Assembly (NCBI GenBank): GCA_013911415.1
Contig: JACETI010000007.1
Location: 62,001 to 126,000 of the forward strand
Direction of reading: 5' to 3'
DNA length: 64,000 nucleotides
DNA from: Legionella sp.
GTDB lineage: Bacteria; Pseudomonadota; Gammaproteobacteria; Legionellales; Legionellaceae
Of the stretch, positions 24,543-33,246 are shown one piece after another (position 1 is the stretch's first letter; each line of letters starts with the position of its first letter). Position numbers and translations under genes: made by a program. The notes beneath the pieces were generated by a model that saw nothing but the letters and a program-made list of their open reading frames with translations, did no database searches and was not told the origin of the DNA.

Positions 24543-25733
24543 ATGGGTAAACGCAAATTCCTTTTTATTGGTTTCGGTACGGTGATTGAGCATTTAGAAA
24601 ATGTTCTTTTTGGCTTGTACGCTCCTTTGCTCGCTGTTTACTTTTTTAATCCTGTCAACCGAGATCAATCTTGGTTGATAGGGTTGATGTCTTTTAGTTT
24701 ATATTTCCTTGTACGTCCCCTAGGTGCTGTTATTTTTGGTCGCATCGGAGATAACTATGGACGAAAAAGTGCGTTGGTTGCCTCTATTGGATTAATGACA
24801 CTGGGAACATTAGGAATCGGACTCACACCTTCTTACGAGTCGATGGGTGTAGCTGCAAGCTTTCTCTTCCTATCTTTACGATTGGTACAAGGATTAAGCG
24901 TGGGAGGTGAGTATAGCACGGCAATGACTTACGTCTTTGAAAGCACATCCAAAAATCGCCAAACCTTTTATGGTTCGCTTTTGATTGCATCAACACACGT
25001 TGGGGGAATGATCGCAGCAAGCCTTGCTTACACACACCCAACTAACTTTAAAACAGTGTTTGTTATTCTTGGTTTGATGGGCTTAACACTCTTTGGGATG
25101 AGACTCAGTTTGACCGGTAGCCCTAATGAAGAAGCGGTGTTCCAGGAGCCTGTAAAGCCACAAAAAAGCGTCGCGTATTTACGCATTTTCTTATTGAGTA
25201 TGGCTTTAATTTTTTTATTCTATACGGTCACAATTTATTTTAATAAAATTTATTCGGTACAGTTTGCTTTAAGTAACCAACAAACTTACCTGATTAATTT
25301 TTATTTGCTGGCAACATGGGCCTTGCTCACCCCCCTCGTCGGTTATCTCATTGATCTAAGAAAACTTGACCCCAACCGCGTTATGCGTTTGAGTTGCTAT
25401 TTTTCAATGACAGTAGGACTACCTTTGCTTTTCGTTGCGGCTCGTTATCCTCATTTCTATCTTTTTTTACTGGCTCAAATAGCATTGACGATTGCACACA
25501 TTTTATTTTGTGCACCAACACCCGTTATTATTTGTCGTTTTTTTAAATTCGATAAAAGAAACACCCACGTCGGATTAAGTTATGGCATTGGCACATCGAT
25601 AGCCGCTTTGCTTTTGCCACTCAACGATTATTTTTATAACATCTACCGCATCGATGGTGTTATTGCGCTTTTATTTATCTTTATACTTTTGGGATTTTTC
25701 TCAACTTTTCCTTTGAGCTCTAGCCATGAATGA
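24543..25733 (+). CDS. MFS transporter, metabolite:H+ symporter-like, in the trpR operon
   Basis: 396 residues with 11-12 membrane segments. GRIGDNYGRKSAL is the MFS loop 2-3 motif and RLVQGLSVGGEYSTAMTYVFE is the segment-4 signature of the MHS/ProP group (proline/betaine, alpha-ketoglutarate permeases). Context (trpR-IDO upstream, coupled oxidoreductase downstream) suggests uptake or export of tryptophan, kynurenine or a derived indole compound; this is inference. Its end overlaps the next ORF by 8 bases. Confidence 0.88.
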   Translation: MGKRKFLFIGFGTVIEHLENVLFGLYAPLLAVYFFNPVNRDQSWLIGLMSFSLYFLVRPLGAVIFGRIGDNYGRKSALVASIGLMTLGTLGIGLTPSYESMGVAASFLFLSLRLVQGLSVGGEYSTAMTYVFESTSKNRQTFYGSLLIASTHVGGMIAASLAYTHPTNFKTVFVILGLMGLTLFGMRLSLTGSPNEEAVFQEPVKPQKSVAYLRIFLLSMALIFLFYTVTIYFNKIYSVQFALSNQQTYLINFYLLATWALLTPLVGYLIDLRKLDPNRVMRLSCYFSMTVGLPLLFVAARYPHFYLFLLAQIALTIAHILFCAPTPVIICRFFKFDKRNTHVGLSYGIGTSIAALLLPLNDYFYNIYRIDGVIALLFIFILLGFFSTFPLSSSHE

Positions 25734-26091
25734 TCATAATAAACCCTTTTTTGAGCTGTATGATTTAAAAATTGAAGTGCACCAGCAACCAGGTAAAAAT
25801 ATGGTTTGTAACCACCCGAAGGGAACCTATTTTCTACTTCAAGGGGAAAACATTATTTTCCCCGAAGGTATTACTTTCCCCCTTTATAGTTTGGCTGCCT
25901 TAATCCCTCTGTTACCCGCAAAGCAACGTGAAACCGCCGCTTTTGATTGGCTAACTACGGATCATTACGTTGCCTGTCCGGATCCGGCTTGTGGCGGTTT
26001 GTTTAAAATTATCCGACTTCCCGACAAACGTAAATTTTTTCATCATGAAGTCAGTGCGACTCCTTTAGCAGGCAGTCTCAAGCATGAATAA
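25726..26091 (+). CDS. TIGR04076-like small protein
   Basis: 121 residues. Layout like the TIGR04076 family: FFELYDLKIEVHQQPG at the start, CNHPKGTYFLLQGENIIFP (the C-x-H-x-x-G-x-x-F part), LYSLAALIPLLPAKQR in the middle, and CPDPACGGLFKIIRL at the end, where CPDP is the most distinctive piece. Function unknown. It overlaps both neighbours by 8 bases (MFS before, aldo/keto reductase after), so it is made in step with them; I recall, without being able to check, this family near aldo/keto reductases elsewhere. Confidence 0.65.
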   Translation: MNDHNKPFFELYDLKIEVHQQPGKNMVCNHPKGTYFLLQGENIIFPEGITFPLYSLAALIPLLPAKQRETAAFDWLTTDHYVACPDPACGGLFKIIRLPDKRKFFHHEVSATPLAGSLKHE

Positions 26092-27085
26092 ATCTTCCGC
26101 CATTATCAACGGTTGCTGGCAGCTTGCTCAAGGTCATACATTCTCTCGGACAAGTACTCATGTAACTGACCTTTTTTTTAATTATATTGAAGCAGGTTTA
26201 ACGACCTTTGACTGTGCTGATATTTATTGCGGTGTGGAAGAACACTTAGGGCAGCTACGCCGAGAAGCTTCAAGTCAGGGGATTGATATTACCGTCCATA
26301 CAAAATATGTACCCAATAAAGATGCGTTAGCTGATTTAACCTTTCAATGCGTTGAAAAAGCAATTGTTTCTTCCTGTGAAAAATTAGCAACCGAGACATT
26401 GGATTTAGTACAGTTTCATTGGTGGGATTATGCTCGCGGTGATTACCTCCAAGTTTTAGAATGGCTAACTGTTTTAAAAGACAAAGGGCTTATTAAAGAA
26501 ATTGGCTTAACCAATTTTAATGGCACTCACTTACGCCGCATTTTACAACACGGGATAAGCATATATTCGATACAGACCCAATACTCCTTTCTCGACAAGC
26601 GCTTGGAGAAAGAAGTCTTTCAACTTGCACAAACAAATGCGATAAAAATTTTTTGTTATGGCGTCCTTGCAGGGGGATTTTTTTCAATCAATTGGTTAAA
26701 CCAACCTGAGCCTACCTTTCAAACCTTAAAAAATCGTTCCTTGATTAAGTATTTGTTAATTATTCAGGAGTACGGAGGATGGAATAAATTTCAAGCGTTG
26801 TTAAGGACGCTACATAAAATTTCAGAACAGGTGCAGTGTAGTATTTCTGAAGTTGTAGTGCTCTATTTCATTAAATATACAAAAATTGATGCGGTCATCT
26901 TAGGGATTCGTCTAACCTTTGAAAGAAATCCGCTGAATCAATTGAAACTTTTTTCTTTAACCACCGAAGAAAAAAATGACATCCAAAACTATTTTGATTT
27001 TGTTTTAGCGGGCGATATTTATGATTTAGAGCGTAATTCTGAGAGGCATGCGTCTATTATGAAATATAATTTAAATAAAGAATAA
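26084..27085 (+). CDS. Aldo/keto reductase
   Basis: 333 residues, TIM-barrel NADPH reductase. The catalytic tetrad is visible: Asp and Tyr in FDCADIYCG, Lys in VHTKYVP, His in LVQFHWWDY. Further IGLTNFNGTHLRRIL and YSIQTQYSFLDKR, both typical. Last gene of the trpR operon, overlapping the TIGR04076-like ORF by 8 bases. Substrate unknown; by context a carbonyl derived from tryptophan breakdown is possible. The C-terminal 25 residues (DLERNSERHASIMKYNL) are unusual. Confidence 0.88.
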   Translation: MNKSSAIINGCWQLAQGHTFSRTSTHVTDLFFNYIEAGLTTFDCADIYCGVEEHLGQLRREASSQGIDITVHTKYVPNKDALADLTFQCVEKAIVSSCEKLATETLDLVQFHWWDYARGDYLQVLEWLTVLKDKGLIKEIGLTNFNGTHLRRILQHGISIYSIQTQYSFLDKRLEKEVFQLAQTNAIKIFCYGVLAGGFFSINWLNQPEPTFQTLKNRSLIKYLLIIQEYGGWNKFQALLRTLHKISEQVQCSISEVVVLYFIKYTKIDAVILGIRLTFERNPLNQLKLFSLTTEEKNDIQNYFDFVLAGDIYDLERNSERHASIMKYNLNKE

Positions 27086-27146
27086 AAGGACGGGATGCAC
27101 GAATGAAAAACGCAACAGGTACCAAGCTTGTTTTTCATATCATGCC

Positions 27147-27179
27147 AAAAAGGGAGCGATAGGTTCTAGCTCGCTCCCT
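27147..27179 (-). terminator. Strong terminator hairpin (leftward; may also act rightward)
   Basis: AGGGAGCGA (27151-27159) and TCGCTCCCT (27171-27179) form a perfect 9-bp stem. Read leftwards the stem is followed by a T-run (complement of A27147-27150). It sits between the converging ends of the aldo/keto reductase and the unknown gene at 27190 and can serve both. Confidence 0.75.
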
Positions 27180-27189
27180 ATAAGCTTAC

Positions 27190-28617
27190 TTAGCCACGGT
27201 TGGTGGGGGAGATTGCACCGCTTGTTTCACCATCCAGAGTCTTTTGATCTCGTTTAGGATCGTAGAAAGGAAAAGAATAATAGGAAGGCTCTTTTGGTTG
27301 ACTTACCTGCTCGTTTAATTGATTCAGCACAGAGGTTTCTTCGACAGTTTCTGTTTTTTCAACGGGTGTAAAACCACTAAGGTCAGGCATGGTGTCCATA
27401 TGATACTTATTATTTGCCTCGATTATTTTTTGCAGTAAGGCAGAATCAATGAGCTGTCGATCGTCAACCGATTGCTTTTGACGCATCGAATCTAAAAGTG
27501 CGAACCTGTCATCAAGTGACGCGTAAAATGCTTCTAAACGTTTGCTCACGGCCTCTAATTCGCGGGCTGCAAAATACTTGTATCGTCCTTGCCTGAAAGT
27601 ATTACTTGCCATAAACATGCAGTATTTTTTAAAGGCATTAAGATAAATTTCAAATAAAGGGGCAACTTCTTCAAAATCTTTTTGATCTTTGCTTAATTTT
27701 CTTGCAAGAGCTACTTCTGACGTATTTACGCTGCTTTTACAATCAGTGTTTAAGTCTTTCCCCTGAATGAATGTTTTTTGATCGTTTTCAATATGCACTA
27801 ATTGACTATGGTATACGCGCAAATATTCTGCCAAAATTTTTTTTATAAAATTTGACAAGGTAGGATAGATACGATCAAGAGGACTAATCGCATTTTTTTT
27901 AACCAAAACAGACAAGATCATTCTTGAAAACAATCCTTCCTTCACTGTAGGTTGGTTTGATTTACCTTGGCTGGCGAGAACGATTTCATGTATATAATCA
28001 CATAAATCACTCATACTGATTGCATCTTGAGAGAGCATATTAGCCAATAACAGTGAAAATGCTTTGTCTTCAGCACCGTCTTTTATAAAAGTTTTTTCGG
28101 GATGATTCTTTTCGAAGATAAACTTAAGCCGTAAATAGACGCTTGGCTCAAACGTGCTAATAACAATTTTTTCTTGTAGAGCCTTCTTGATGAATGGTTC
28201 AACGTATTCTTTGAAGTTAGAAAGCTGTAGTTGCTCTTTATTGTCCAATAACGCTTGTATGACATCAAAATTCAACTCATTTTTATAGCCTTTAAGGGCA
28301 TAATCAAGGACAGCCCGACCCTTAGAATCTTTTTCAAGAAGATTGATGTGATAAAATTGAATATTTTGAATCAATAATACAGCTATAGCACGCGTATTCT
28401 TACCAAAATACACTGCATTTCTGAGTAATTGGTTTTTATTTTCTACTAGCTCTATCATTACCGCTTTAATAGCAGGATCTTTTATTTCTTTGATACAATT
28501 CAATAGTGTATGTTCTAACAACTTACTTTCTTCTAATAAAGTACCTTCAATCATTAACTTTCGTAATCCGTCGTAGCCAATCCCTCGTGTCTCATCATTA
28601 AAAGGTTCAAAACTCAT
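27190..28617 (-). CDS. Unknown 475-residue protein, effector-like
   Basis: Not recognised. Hydrophilic, helical, no signal peptide or membrane helix. The first 130 residues hint at degenerate ankyrin-like helices (LLRNAVYFGKNTRAIAVLL, KDSKGRAVLDYALKGYKN). The middle is Lys/Leu-rich; the C-terminus is flexible and acid/Ser/Pro-rich (VEKTETVEETSVLNQLNEQV, YYSFPFYDPKRDQK). This build is common among Dot/Icm substrates, but no decisive signal is present. AGGAT precedes the ATG by a few bases. A 16-bp perfect palindrome lies 64 bases upstream, and a strong terminator follows, so it is a single-gene unit. Confidence 0.75.
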   Translation of the reverse strand: MSFEPFNDETRGIGYDGLRKLMIEGTLLEESKLLEHTLLNCIKEIKDPAIKAVMIELVENKNQLLRNAVYFGKNTRAIAVLLIQNIQFYHINLLEKDSKGRAVLDYALKGYKNELNFDVIQALLDNKEQLQLSNFKEYVEPFIKKALQEKIVISTFEPSVYLRLKFIFEKNHPEKTFIKDGAEDKAFSLLLANMLSQDAISMSDLCDYIHEIVLASQGKSNQPTVKEGLFSRMILSVLVKKNAISPLDRIYPTLSNFIKKILAEYLRVYHSQLVHIENDQKTFIQGKDLNTDCKSSVNTSEVALARKLSKDQKDFEEVAPLFEIYLNAFKKYCMFMASNTFRQGRYKYFAARELEAVSKRLEAFYASLDDRFALLDSMRQKQSVDDRQLIDSALLQKIIEANNKYHMDTMPDLSGFTPVEKTETVEETSVLNQLNEQVSQPKEPSYYSFPFYDPKRDQKTLDGETSGAISPTNRG

Positions 28618-28680
28618 CTTATCCTCTATATTGTGTTTATTGTTAAATTACCATGATAACATAATCAATACAATTAGTGT

Positions 28681-28696
28681 ATATTGTTAACAATAT
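28681..28696. promoter_or_regulatory. Perfect 16-bp palindrome, candidate operator
   Basis: ATATTGTTAACAATAT is its own reverse complement; the flanks extend the symmetry with one mismatch (TG..CA). It lies 64 bases upstream of the leftward gene at 28617, just before possible -35/-10 pairs (minus strand TTGTAT, 17 bases, TAATTT). It looks like a dimeric repressor site; the binding protein is unknown. Confidence 0.5.
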
Positions 28697-28852
28697 GCAT
28701 TAAAGATTTTTCCTGTTTATAACCTATAAAAAAGGATTTAACCTTTGTTAAATCATAAGCTTATCGACGGCAGGTTTAAGTAGGACTACGAAGGAGGCAG
28801 TGCGTTGTATTTTTTAAAAGATTAATTAGGCTTTCTTCGTTAAAGGCAGGTT

Positions 28853-29917
28853 TTAAGTATTGACAGTCTCACGTATGTCTAGGCTAAAAAAAGTTGCTTT
28901 GTCTTTGATTGACTCAAAAGCAGACGAGTGTTCTAAAGCAGTTATAAAAAACTGCCCAGGCAAGCTATCCATTAAGGTTAATAAACGCTCGACGTGCTTT
29001 TTATCCAATTCTGCGGTTAAATCATCGCATAAATAGGTACATGGTTTAAGCAGCAGTTGCGCCTGCGCAAGTTTTAAGGCAAACAATATCATTTTTTGTT
29101 GACCGCGGGATAAATGTTTTTTCGCTGAAAATTGCTGACTATCGATGCTTAGATCCGCTTGATGGGCGCCATGTTGTGTATAGGAACGATATTTATCACT
29201 TAGGTAATTCTCCTTAAGGATATCCATGAGAGATTTACCGGTATTTTCTGTATCCCACCCTTTGGTATATTGTAAGGTGCAGGGTATGTCCATCACCTGC
29301 GCCAAGAGCTCATAAAATTTTGGTTCCCAGGCTAGAAAATACATCTTTCTGGCTATATCTAATTGTGTTGCGAGTTCCGTTAATTGTTGATCCCAAGGAG
29401 CAAGCAGTTGTAAGGAACAATGATGCTGCTTTAGAAGATGATTTCTTTGTTTTAAGAGTTCCTTATAGTTTTTCCAGGTCGGATGATAATCGGGTTGGGA
29501 ATGAAACACCCCCCAATCTAGTAGTTGACGTCTTACCGGCGGTCCTGCATCCAGAATTTGAAACAAATCTTGGTAAAAAAGTTGTGCAGGTAAAAAAGAT
29601 GCAAGCTCACTGCTATTGCGACAGGATTCACCATTAATGCGCGCTTGCGTTGGCAGAGCCTTTGTTTTTTTTAAGCTAATGGTTTGGGCATCATCCATTT
29701 TTGCAAAAACCACCAGTGCTTCTTCTTCATGACGAATGAGAGGGCCTATTTCCCGCGTACGAAACGAGCGTCCACTGCCTAATAAATAAATTGCTTCGAG
29801 TAAAGCCGTTTTTCCACTGCCGTTTTCCCCAAAAATAACGTTCAGTCGTGGATGACATTGCCATTTGAGCGAGTCAATGTTTCGAAGATTAGTAATTTGT
29901 AGATCAACGAGCGTCAT
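28853..29917 (-). CDS. recF: DNA replication and repair protein RecF
   Basis: SMC-like ATPase helping load RecA on gapped DNA. 354 residues: VDLQITNLRNIDSLKW, Walker A VIFGENGSGKTALLEAIYLLG, SFRTRE, signature HLSRGQQKMILFALKLAQA, Walker B YLCDDLTAELD. Overlaps dnaN by 4 bases. gyrB, the usual next gene, is absent; 235 bases without a gene follow. Confidence 0.95.
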   Translation of the reverse strand: MTLVDLQITNLRNIDSLKWQCHPRLNVIFGENGSGKTALLEAIYLLGSGRSFRTREIGPLIRHEEEALVVFAKMDDAQTISLKKTKALPTQARINGESCRNSSELASFLPAQLFYQDLFQILDAGPPVRRQLLDWGVFHSQPDYHPTWKNYKELLKQRNHLLKQHHCSLQLLAPWDQQLTELATQLDIARKMYFLAWEPKFYELLAQVMDIPCTLQYTKGWDTENTGKSLMDILKENYLSDKYRSYTQHGAHQADLSIDSQQFSAKKHLSRGQQKMILFALKLAQAQLLLKPCTYLCDDLTAELDKKHVERLLTLMDSLPGQFFITALEHSSAFESIKDKATFFSLDIRETVNT

Positions 29918-31020
29918 AATCGCATCGGCATAATAATGTATTGGTATTGTTTCTTTTCTAAGGATTCTACCAAGATACTGGCATCGGTATTTGACAAAGA
30001 TAGTCGGACAAGTCCGTCATTTAAGTAGTTTAAAACATCGAGCAAATAGGTGACGTTTAAAGCAATCTTGATGTCTTCACCGGTTGTTTCTGCTTCTAAT
30101 GTTTCAACCGCTTCCTCTTGCTCTTGGTTATGTGCAATCAAGGTTAAGGTATTCGCTTGCAAATGGAGTAAGACAGCACGAGATTTTTCATTGGCTAAAA
30201 TGGCGATACGCATTAATGCTTTTTTTAATGTGTCACGCTGTAAGACAACCGATTTATCTTGGGCGTTCGGAATAGCCGTTGTATAGCAAGGAAACCGCGT
30301 ATCGATTAAACTGCAACGTAAGCGGTATTGATTAGCAACGACTTTCAAGTACCGTTTTCCACCGGCTACCACTACTTCGTCGTCCTCAATGTTACTGAGT
30401 AATTTAAGAATTTCTTGGACACCTTTCTTCGGCACTAAGAAACGATGCCCCGTATATTTTGATTGTGAAGCTAATTTGCACACTGCAAGGCGATGCCCGT
30501 CAGTTCCAACCGCTGTGATGGTTTGCCCATTTAATTCTAATAACAGGCCGCCTAAAAAGAGTCGAACATCCTGTTGTGCGACAGCAAAATGAGTCGCCTG
30601 TAACAGATCCATCAATGCTAGCCTTGATACCGTAAATTCTACTTCGTTAACTTCGTCTTCACGGGTAGGAAAACGTTCAGCTGGCAGAGTCGCTAATTTA
30701 AATTGGCTGCGTCCCGCACTAATGGTTACTGTGTCTGCATTAAACGCGAGTGTCGGCACGGCGGTGTCATCGAGTGAACGTATGATATCTAATAATTTTT
30801 TAGCTGGGACCGTGACTTGACCAGCTGGGTGAGTACTATCGCAAGGGACCGAAGCCGTTATCTCGATTTCCAGATCCATACCAGTTAACCACAATTGATG
30901 ATCAGCTAGCGTCATTAGGATATGCGATAAAATAGCAATAGCGGGTTTCTTATCAACAGTACCCGCCACCGTCATCAGTGGAACAAGAAGCTGTTCTTTG
31001 CTGAGGGTCAAATCAAACAT
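29914..31020 (-). CDS. dnaN: DNA polymerase III beta subunit (sliding clamp)
   Basis: 368 residues, three repeated clamp domains. MFDLTLSKEQLLVPLMTVAG, ILSHILMTLADHQLWLTGMD, TVPAKKLLDIIRSL, AVGTDGHRLAVCKL, and the end YQYIIMPMRL are diagnostic. Tethers polymerase to DNA. Downstream of dnaA by 73 bases; overlaps recF by 4. Confidence 0.97.
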   Translation of the reverse strand: MFDLTLSKEQLLVPLMTVAGTVDKKPAIAILSHILMTLADHQLWLTGMDLEIEITASVPCDSTHPAGQVTVPAKKLLDIIRSLDDTAVPTLAFNADTVTISAGRSQFKLATLPAERFPTREDEVNEVEFTVSRLALMDLLQATHFAVAQQDVRLFLGGLLLELNGQTITAVGTDGHRLAVCKLASQSKYTGHRFLVPKKGVQEILKLLSNIEDDEVVVAGGKRYLKVVANQYRLRCSLIDTRFPCYTTAIPNAQDKSVVLQRDTLKKALMRIAILANEKSRAVLLHLQANTLTLIAHNQEQEEAVETLEAETTGEDIKIALNVTYLLDVLNYLNDGLVRLSLSNTDASILVESLEKKQYQYIIMPMRL

Positions 31021-31093
31021 ATGGTTCGCTCATCAGTCAGGCTATGTTCGGCGATCTGGGCAAGTATGGCCGCTCATCATTCGTCCACTAGGC

Positions 31094-32437
31094 CTAGGAA
31101 GTTAAAGTACGTAATAAGTTTTTGTAGTCTTCCGCAAAATCACTTTCGGTTTGTATTAAGGACTTCACCTTACGGCAGGCATGAATAACCGTGGTGTGAT
31201 CACGACCTCCAAAATGTTCACCAATTTCAGGGAGGCTATGGTTCGTTAATTCTTTGGCCAATGCCATCGCAATTTGACGTGGCCTTGCAATGGACCGACT
31301 ACGTCGTTTGGATAATAGGTCCGCGACTTTTATTTTATAATATTGTGCCACTGTCTTCTTGATATTTTCGATTGTCACTAATTTATCTTGTAAAGCAAGC
31401 AAATCTCGCAGTGCTTCATGGACAAAATCGACTGTAATTGATTTTCCTGTAAAATGCGCATTCGCAATTACCCGCCTTAGAGCACCTTCTAATTCACGGA
31501 CGTTGGAACGAATACGTTTTGCAATAAAGAAAGCGACCTCGTAGGGCAATTCTATGTTTGATTGTTCTGCCTTGCTAATTAAAATAGCTACTCTTGTCTC
31601 CAATTCAGGAGGCTCAACAGCGACCGTTAATCCCCAGCCAAAACGTGATTTTAAGCGTTCTTCAACACCTTCAATTTCTTTCGGATATCGATCACTGGTG
31701 AGAATGATTTGTTGTTGACCTTCCAGCAAAGCATTAAAGGTATGAAAAAACTCTTCTTGTGAGCGATCTTTACCGGCAAAAAATTGAATATCATCAATCA
31801 ATAAAACGTCTAAAGAACGATAAAATCTTTTGAATTCATTGATCGCATTGGTTTGTAATGCTTTCACCATATCTGCTACAAAACGTTCAGAGTGCAGATA
31901 GAGTACTTTTGCTTCCGGTTTTGCGTTAAGAATTGCATTACCAATTGCATGCATTAAGTGCGTTTTTCCAAGCCCAACGCCGCCATAAATAAATAAGGGG
32001 TTATAGGCTTCCCCAGGACGCTCTGCAACTTGCAAAGAAGCAGCTCTTGCTAATTGGTTTGAATTACCTTCGACAAAGCTGTCGAAAACAAATTTTTTAT
32101 TTAGATAACTGTTTTTATAGTCCGCCGGTTTTTTAGGTGCGGCTTTGGGCACATCAGGCACATCTTCTGGTATTGGTGGAGGTAGCACGGACTCTTTCGA
32201 TCCAATCTCTATGCTAACGCAAGAGACTTGCGCCTCACTGTGTTGATGGACAAGCTCTTTGATGCGCTCATAAAAATTTTTCTTGACCCAATCCACTACA
32301 AAACGGTTTGGTGCAAATAAGATTAAATTCGTATCACGAAATTCAGCTTGTAAAGGACGCAACCAAGTATTGAACTGTTGCGATGAATACTCTTCCTTTA
32401 ACAGATCTAAGCACGTTTGCCAAATTGTCACAGACAC
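31094..32437 (-). CDS. dnaA: Chromosomal replication initiator DnaA
   Basis: 447 residues. Domain I ([20 protein letters not shown]), a short Pro-rich linker (about 85-105), AAA+ domain with Walker A GGVGLGKT (152-159) and [20 protein letters not shown], and C-terminal DNA-binding signature [15 protein letters not shown]. Initiates replication by opening oriC. Read leftwards with dnaN and recF. Confidence 0.98.
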   Translation of the reverse strand: MSVTIWQTCLDLLKEEYSSQQFNTWLRPLQAEFRDTNLILFAPNRFVVDWVKKNFYERIKELVHQHSEAQVSCVSIEIGSKESVLPPPIPEDVPDVPKAAPKKPADYKNSYLNKKFVFDSFVEGNSNQLARAASLQVAERPGEAYNPLFIYGGVGLGKTHLMHAIGNAILNAKPEAKVLYLHSERFVADMVKALQTNAINEFKRFYRSLDVLLIDDIQFFAGKDRSQEEFFHTFNALLEGQQQIILTSDRYPKEIEGVEERLKSRFGWGLTVAVEPPELETRVAILISKAEQSNIELPYEVAFFIAKRIRSNVRELEGALRRVIANAHFTGKSITVDFVHEALRDLLALQDKLVTIENIKKTVAQYYKIKVADLLSKRRSRSIARPRQIAMALAKELTNHSLPEIGEHFGGRDHTTVIHACRKVKSLIQTESDFAEDYKNLLRTLTS

Positions 32438-32538
32438 AAATACTCCTCACCTAAAAAAGCATTTTGAGCTTACAAGCATTTGTAGTAAAGCTCAACTATC
32501 TACTGTTATTCCGCATAAACATCACTTGAAAAAAATCA

Positions 32539-32547
32539 ATATTCACA
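32539..32547 (+). promoter_or_regulatory. Single DnaA-box-like site
   Basis: ATATTCACA differs from TTATNCACA only in the first base. Lying about 100 bases before dnaA, it may be an autoregulatory site. Confidence 0.3.
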
Positions 32548-32640
32548 AGCGCTTAACACTTCATAATTCTTATCGATAAATAATCCAACTATCTAAAAAA
32601 TTTCTCGCATTACCGCTTCACTGCGATACAACACATCGAT

Positions 32641-32658
32641 AGCTCTTAGAGCTTTTTT
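32641..32658 (+). terminator. Rightward terminator-like hairpin upstream of dnaA
   Basis: AGCTC (32641-32645), loop TTA, GAGCT (32649-32653), then T-run to 32658. No rightward gene ends before it; it may end antisense or small-RNA transcription. Confidence 0.4.
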
Positions 32659-32814
32659 GTGCGTACTGTTAACTTAATAAAATTAACTGTACTCCATGGG
32701 ATATCAATCAAAACATCAAGCTGCCAACCTAATGAACATTGCCTAAGATAAATTAAGTTTGCTGTTGTTTTTTTAATCTGATACTTTAGTTTTTTTGACT
32801 TAATATTACCTACG

Positions 32815-33246
32815 ATGTTCTATTCAAATAACACTAACGACACCCGCCAAGTTTTTTTCTTAAGTTGGGCTCATTATTGTAATAAAGAACCGTTGTCTCC
32901 GCTAGAAGCACAAATCGTCGATGTCATCATTGCACATCCAGAATACCATGCACTTCTATCTTCGCCTGCAAACGCTGCCTCTGCCTCTTATTCCGCGATA
33001 CTAGGAGAAACCAACCCTTTTTTACATATGGGTTTACACCTTGCGCTACGTGAGCAAATACAAACAGACAGACCTAAAGGTATCGCAGATATTTATCAGC
33101 GACTGCTACTGAAATATCAGAGCATCCTAGATACCGAGCATGCGATGATGGATCATCTGTCTGATTGCTTATGGTTGGCACAAAAAAACCAAACAATGCC
33201 TAATGAGCAATCTTATCTCGCCCAATTAAACACCCTACTTAAGTAA
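32815..33246 (+). CDS. DUF1841 family protein
   Basis: 143 residues. NPFLHMGLHLALREQIQTDR then PKGI is the characteristic block of DUF1841; the N-terminal QVFFLSWAHYCNKEPLSPLE also fits. Cytosolic, helical, function unknown in the family. Its end overlaps the converging cystathionine beta-synthase-like gene by 12 bases. Confidence 0.88.
   Translation: MFYSNNTNDTRQVFFLSWAHYCNKEPLSPLEAQIVDVIIAHPEYHALLSSPANAASASYSAILGETNPFLHMGLHLALREQIQTDRPKGIADIYQRLLLKYQSILDTEHAMMDHLSDCLWLAQKNQTMPNEQSYLAQLNTLLK

Larger units (their letters stand above)
32438..32814. other. AT-rich region upstream of dnaA
   Basis: No gene seen. It holds the dnaA and DUF1841 promoters, one DnaA-box-like site (32539-32547) and a rightward terminator-like hairpin (32641-32658). 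I searched by eye for further TTATNCACA-type boxes and found no cluster, so an oriC here is not supported. Confidence 0.5.

Noticed and set aside
28853-32814. Chromosomal origin next to dnaA
   Set aside because: No cluster of DnaA boxes seen by eye on either strand; only one near-match.
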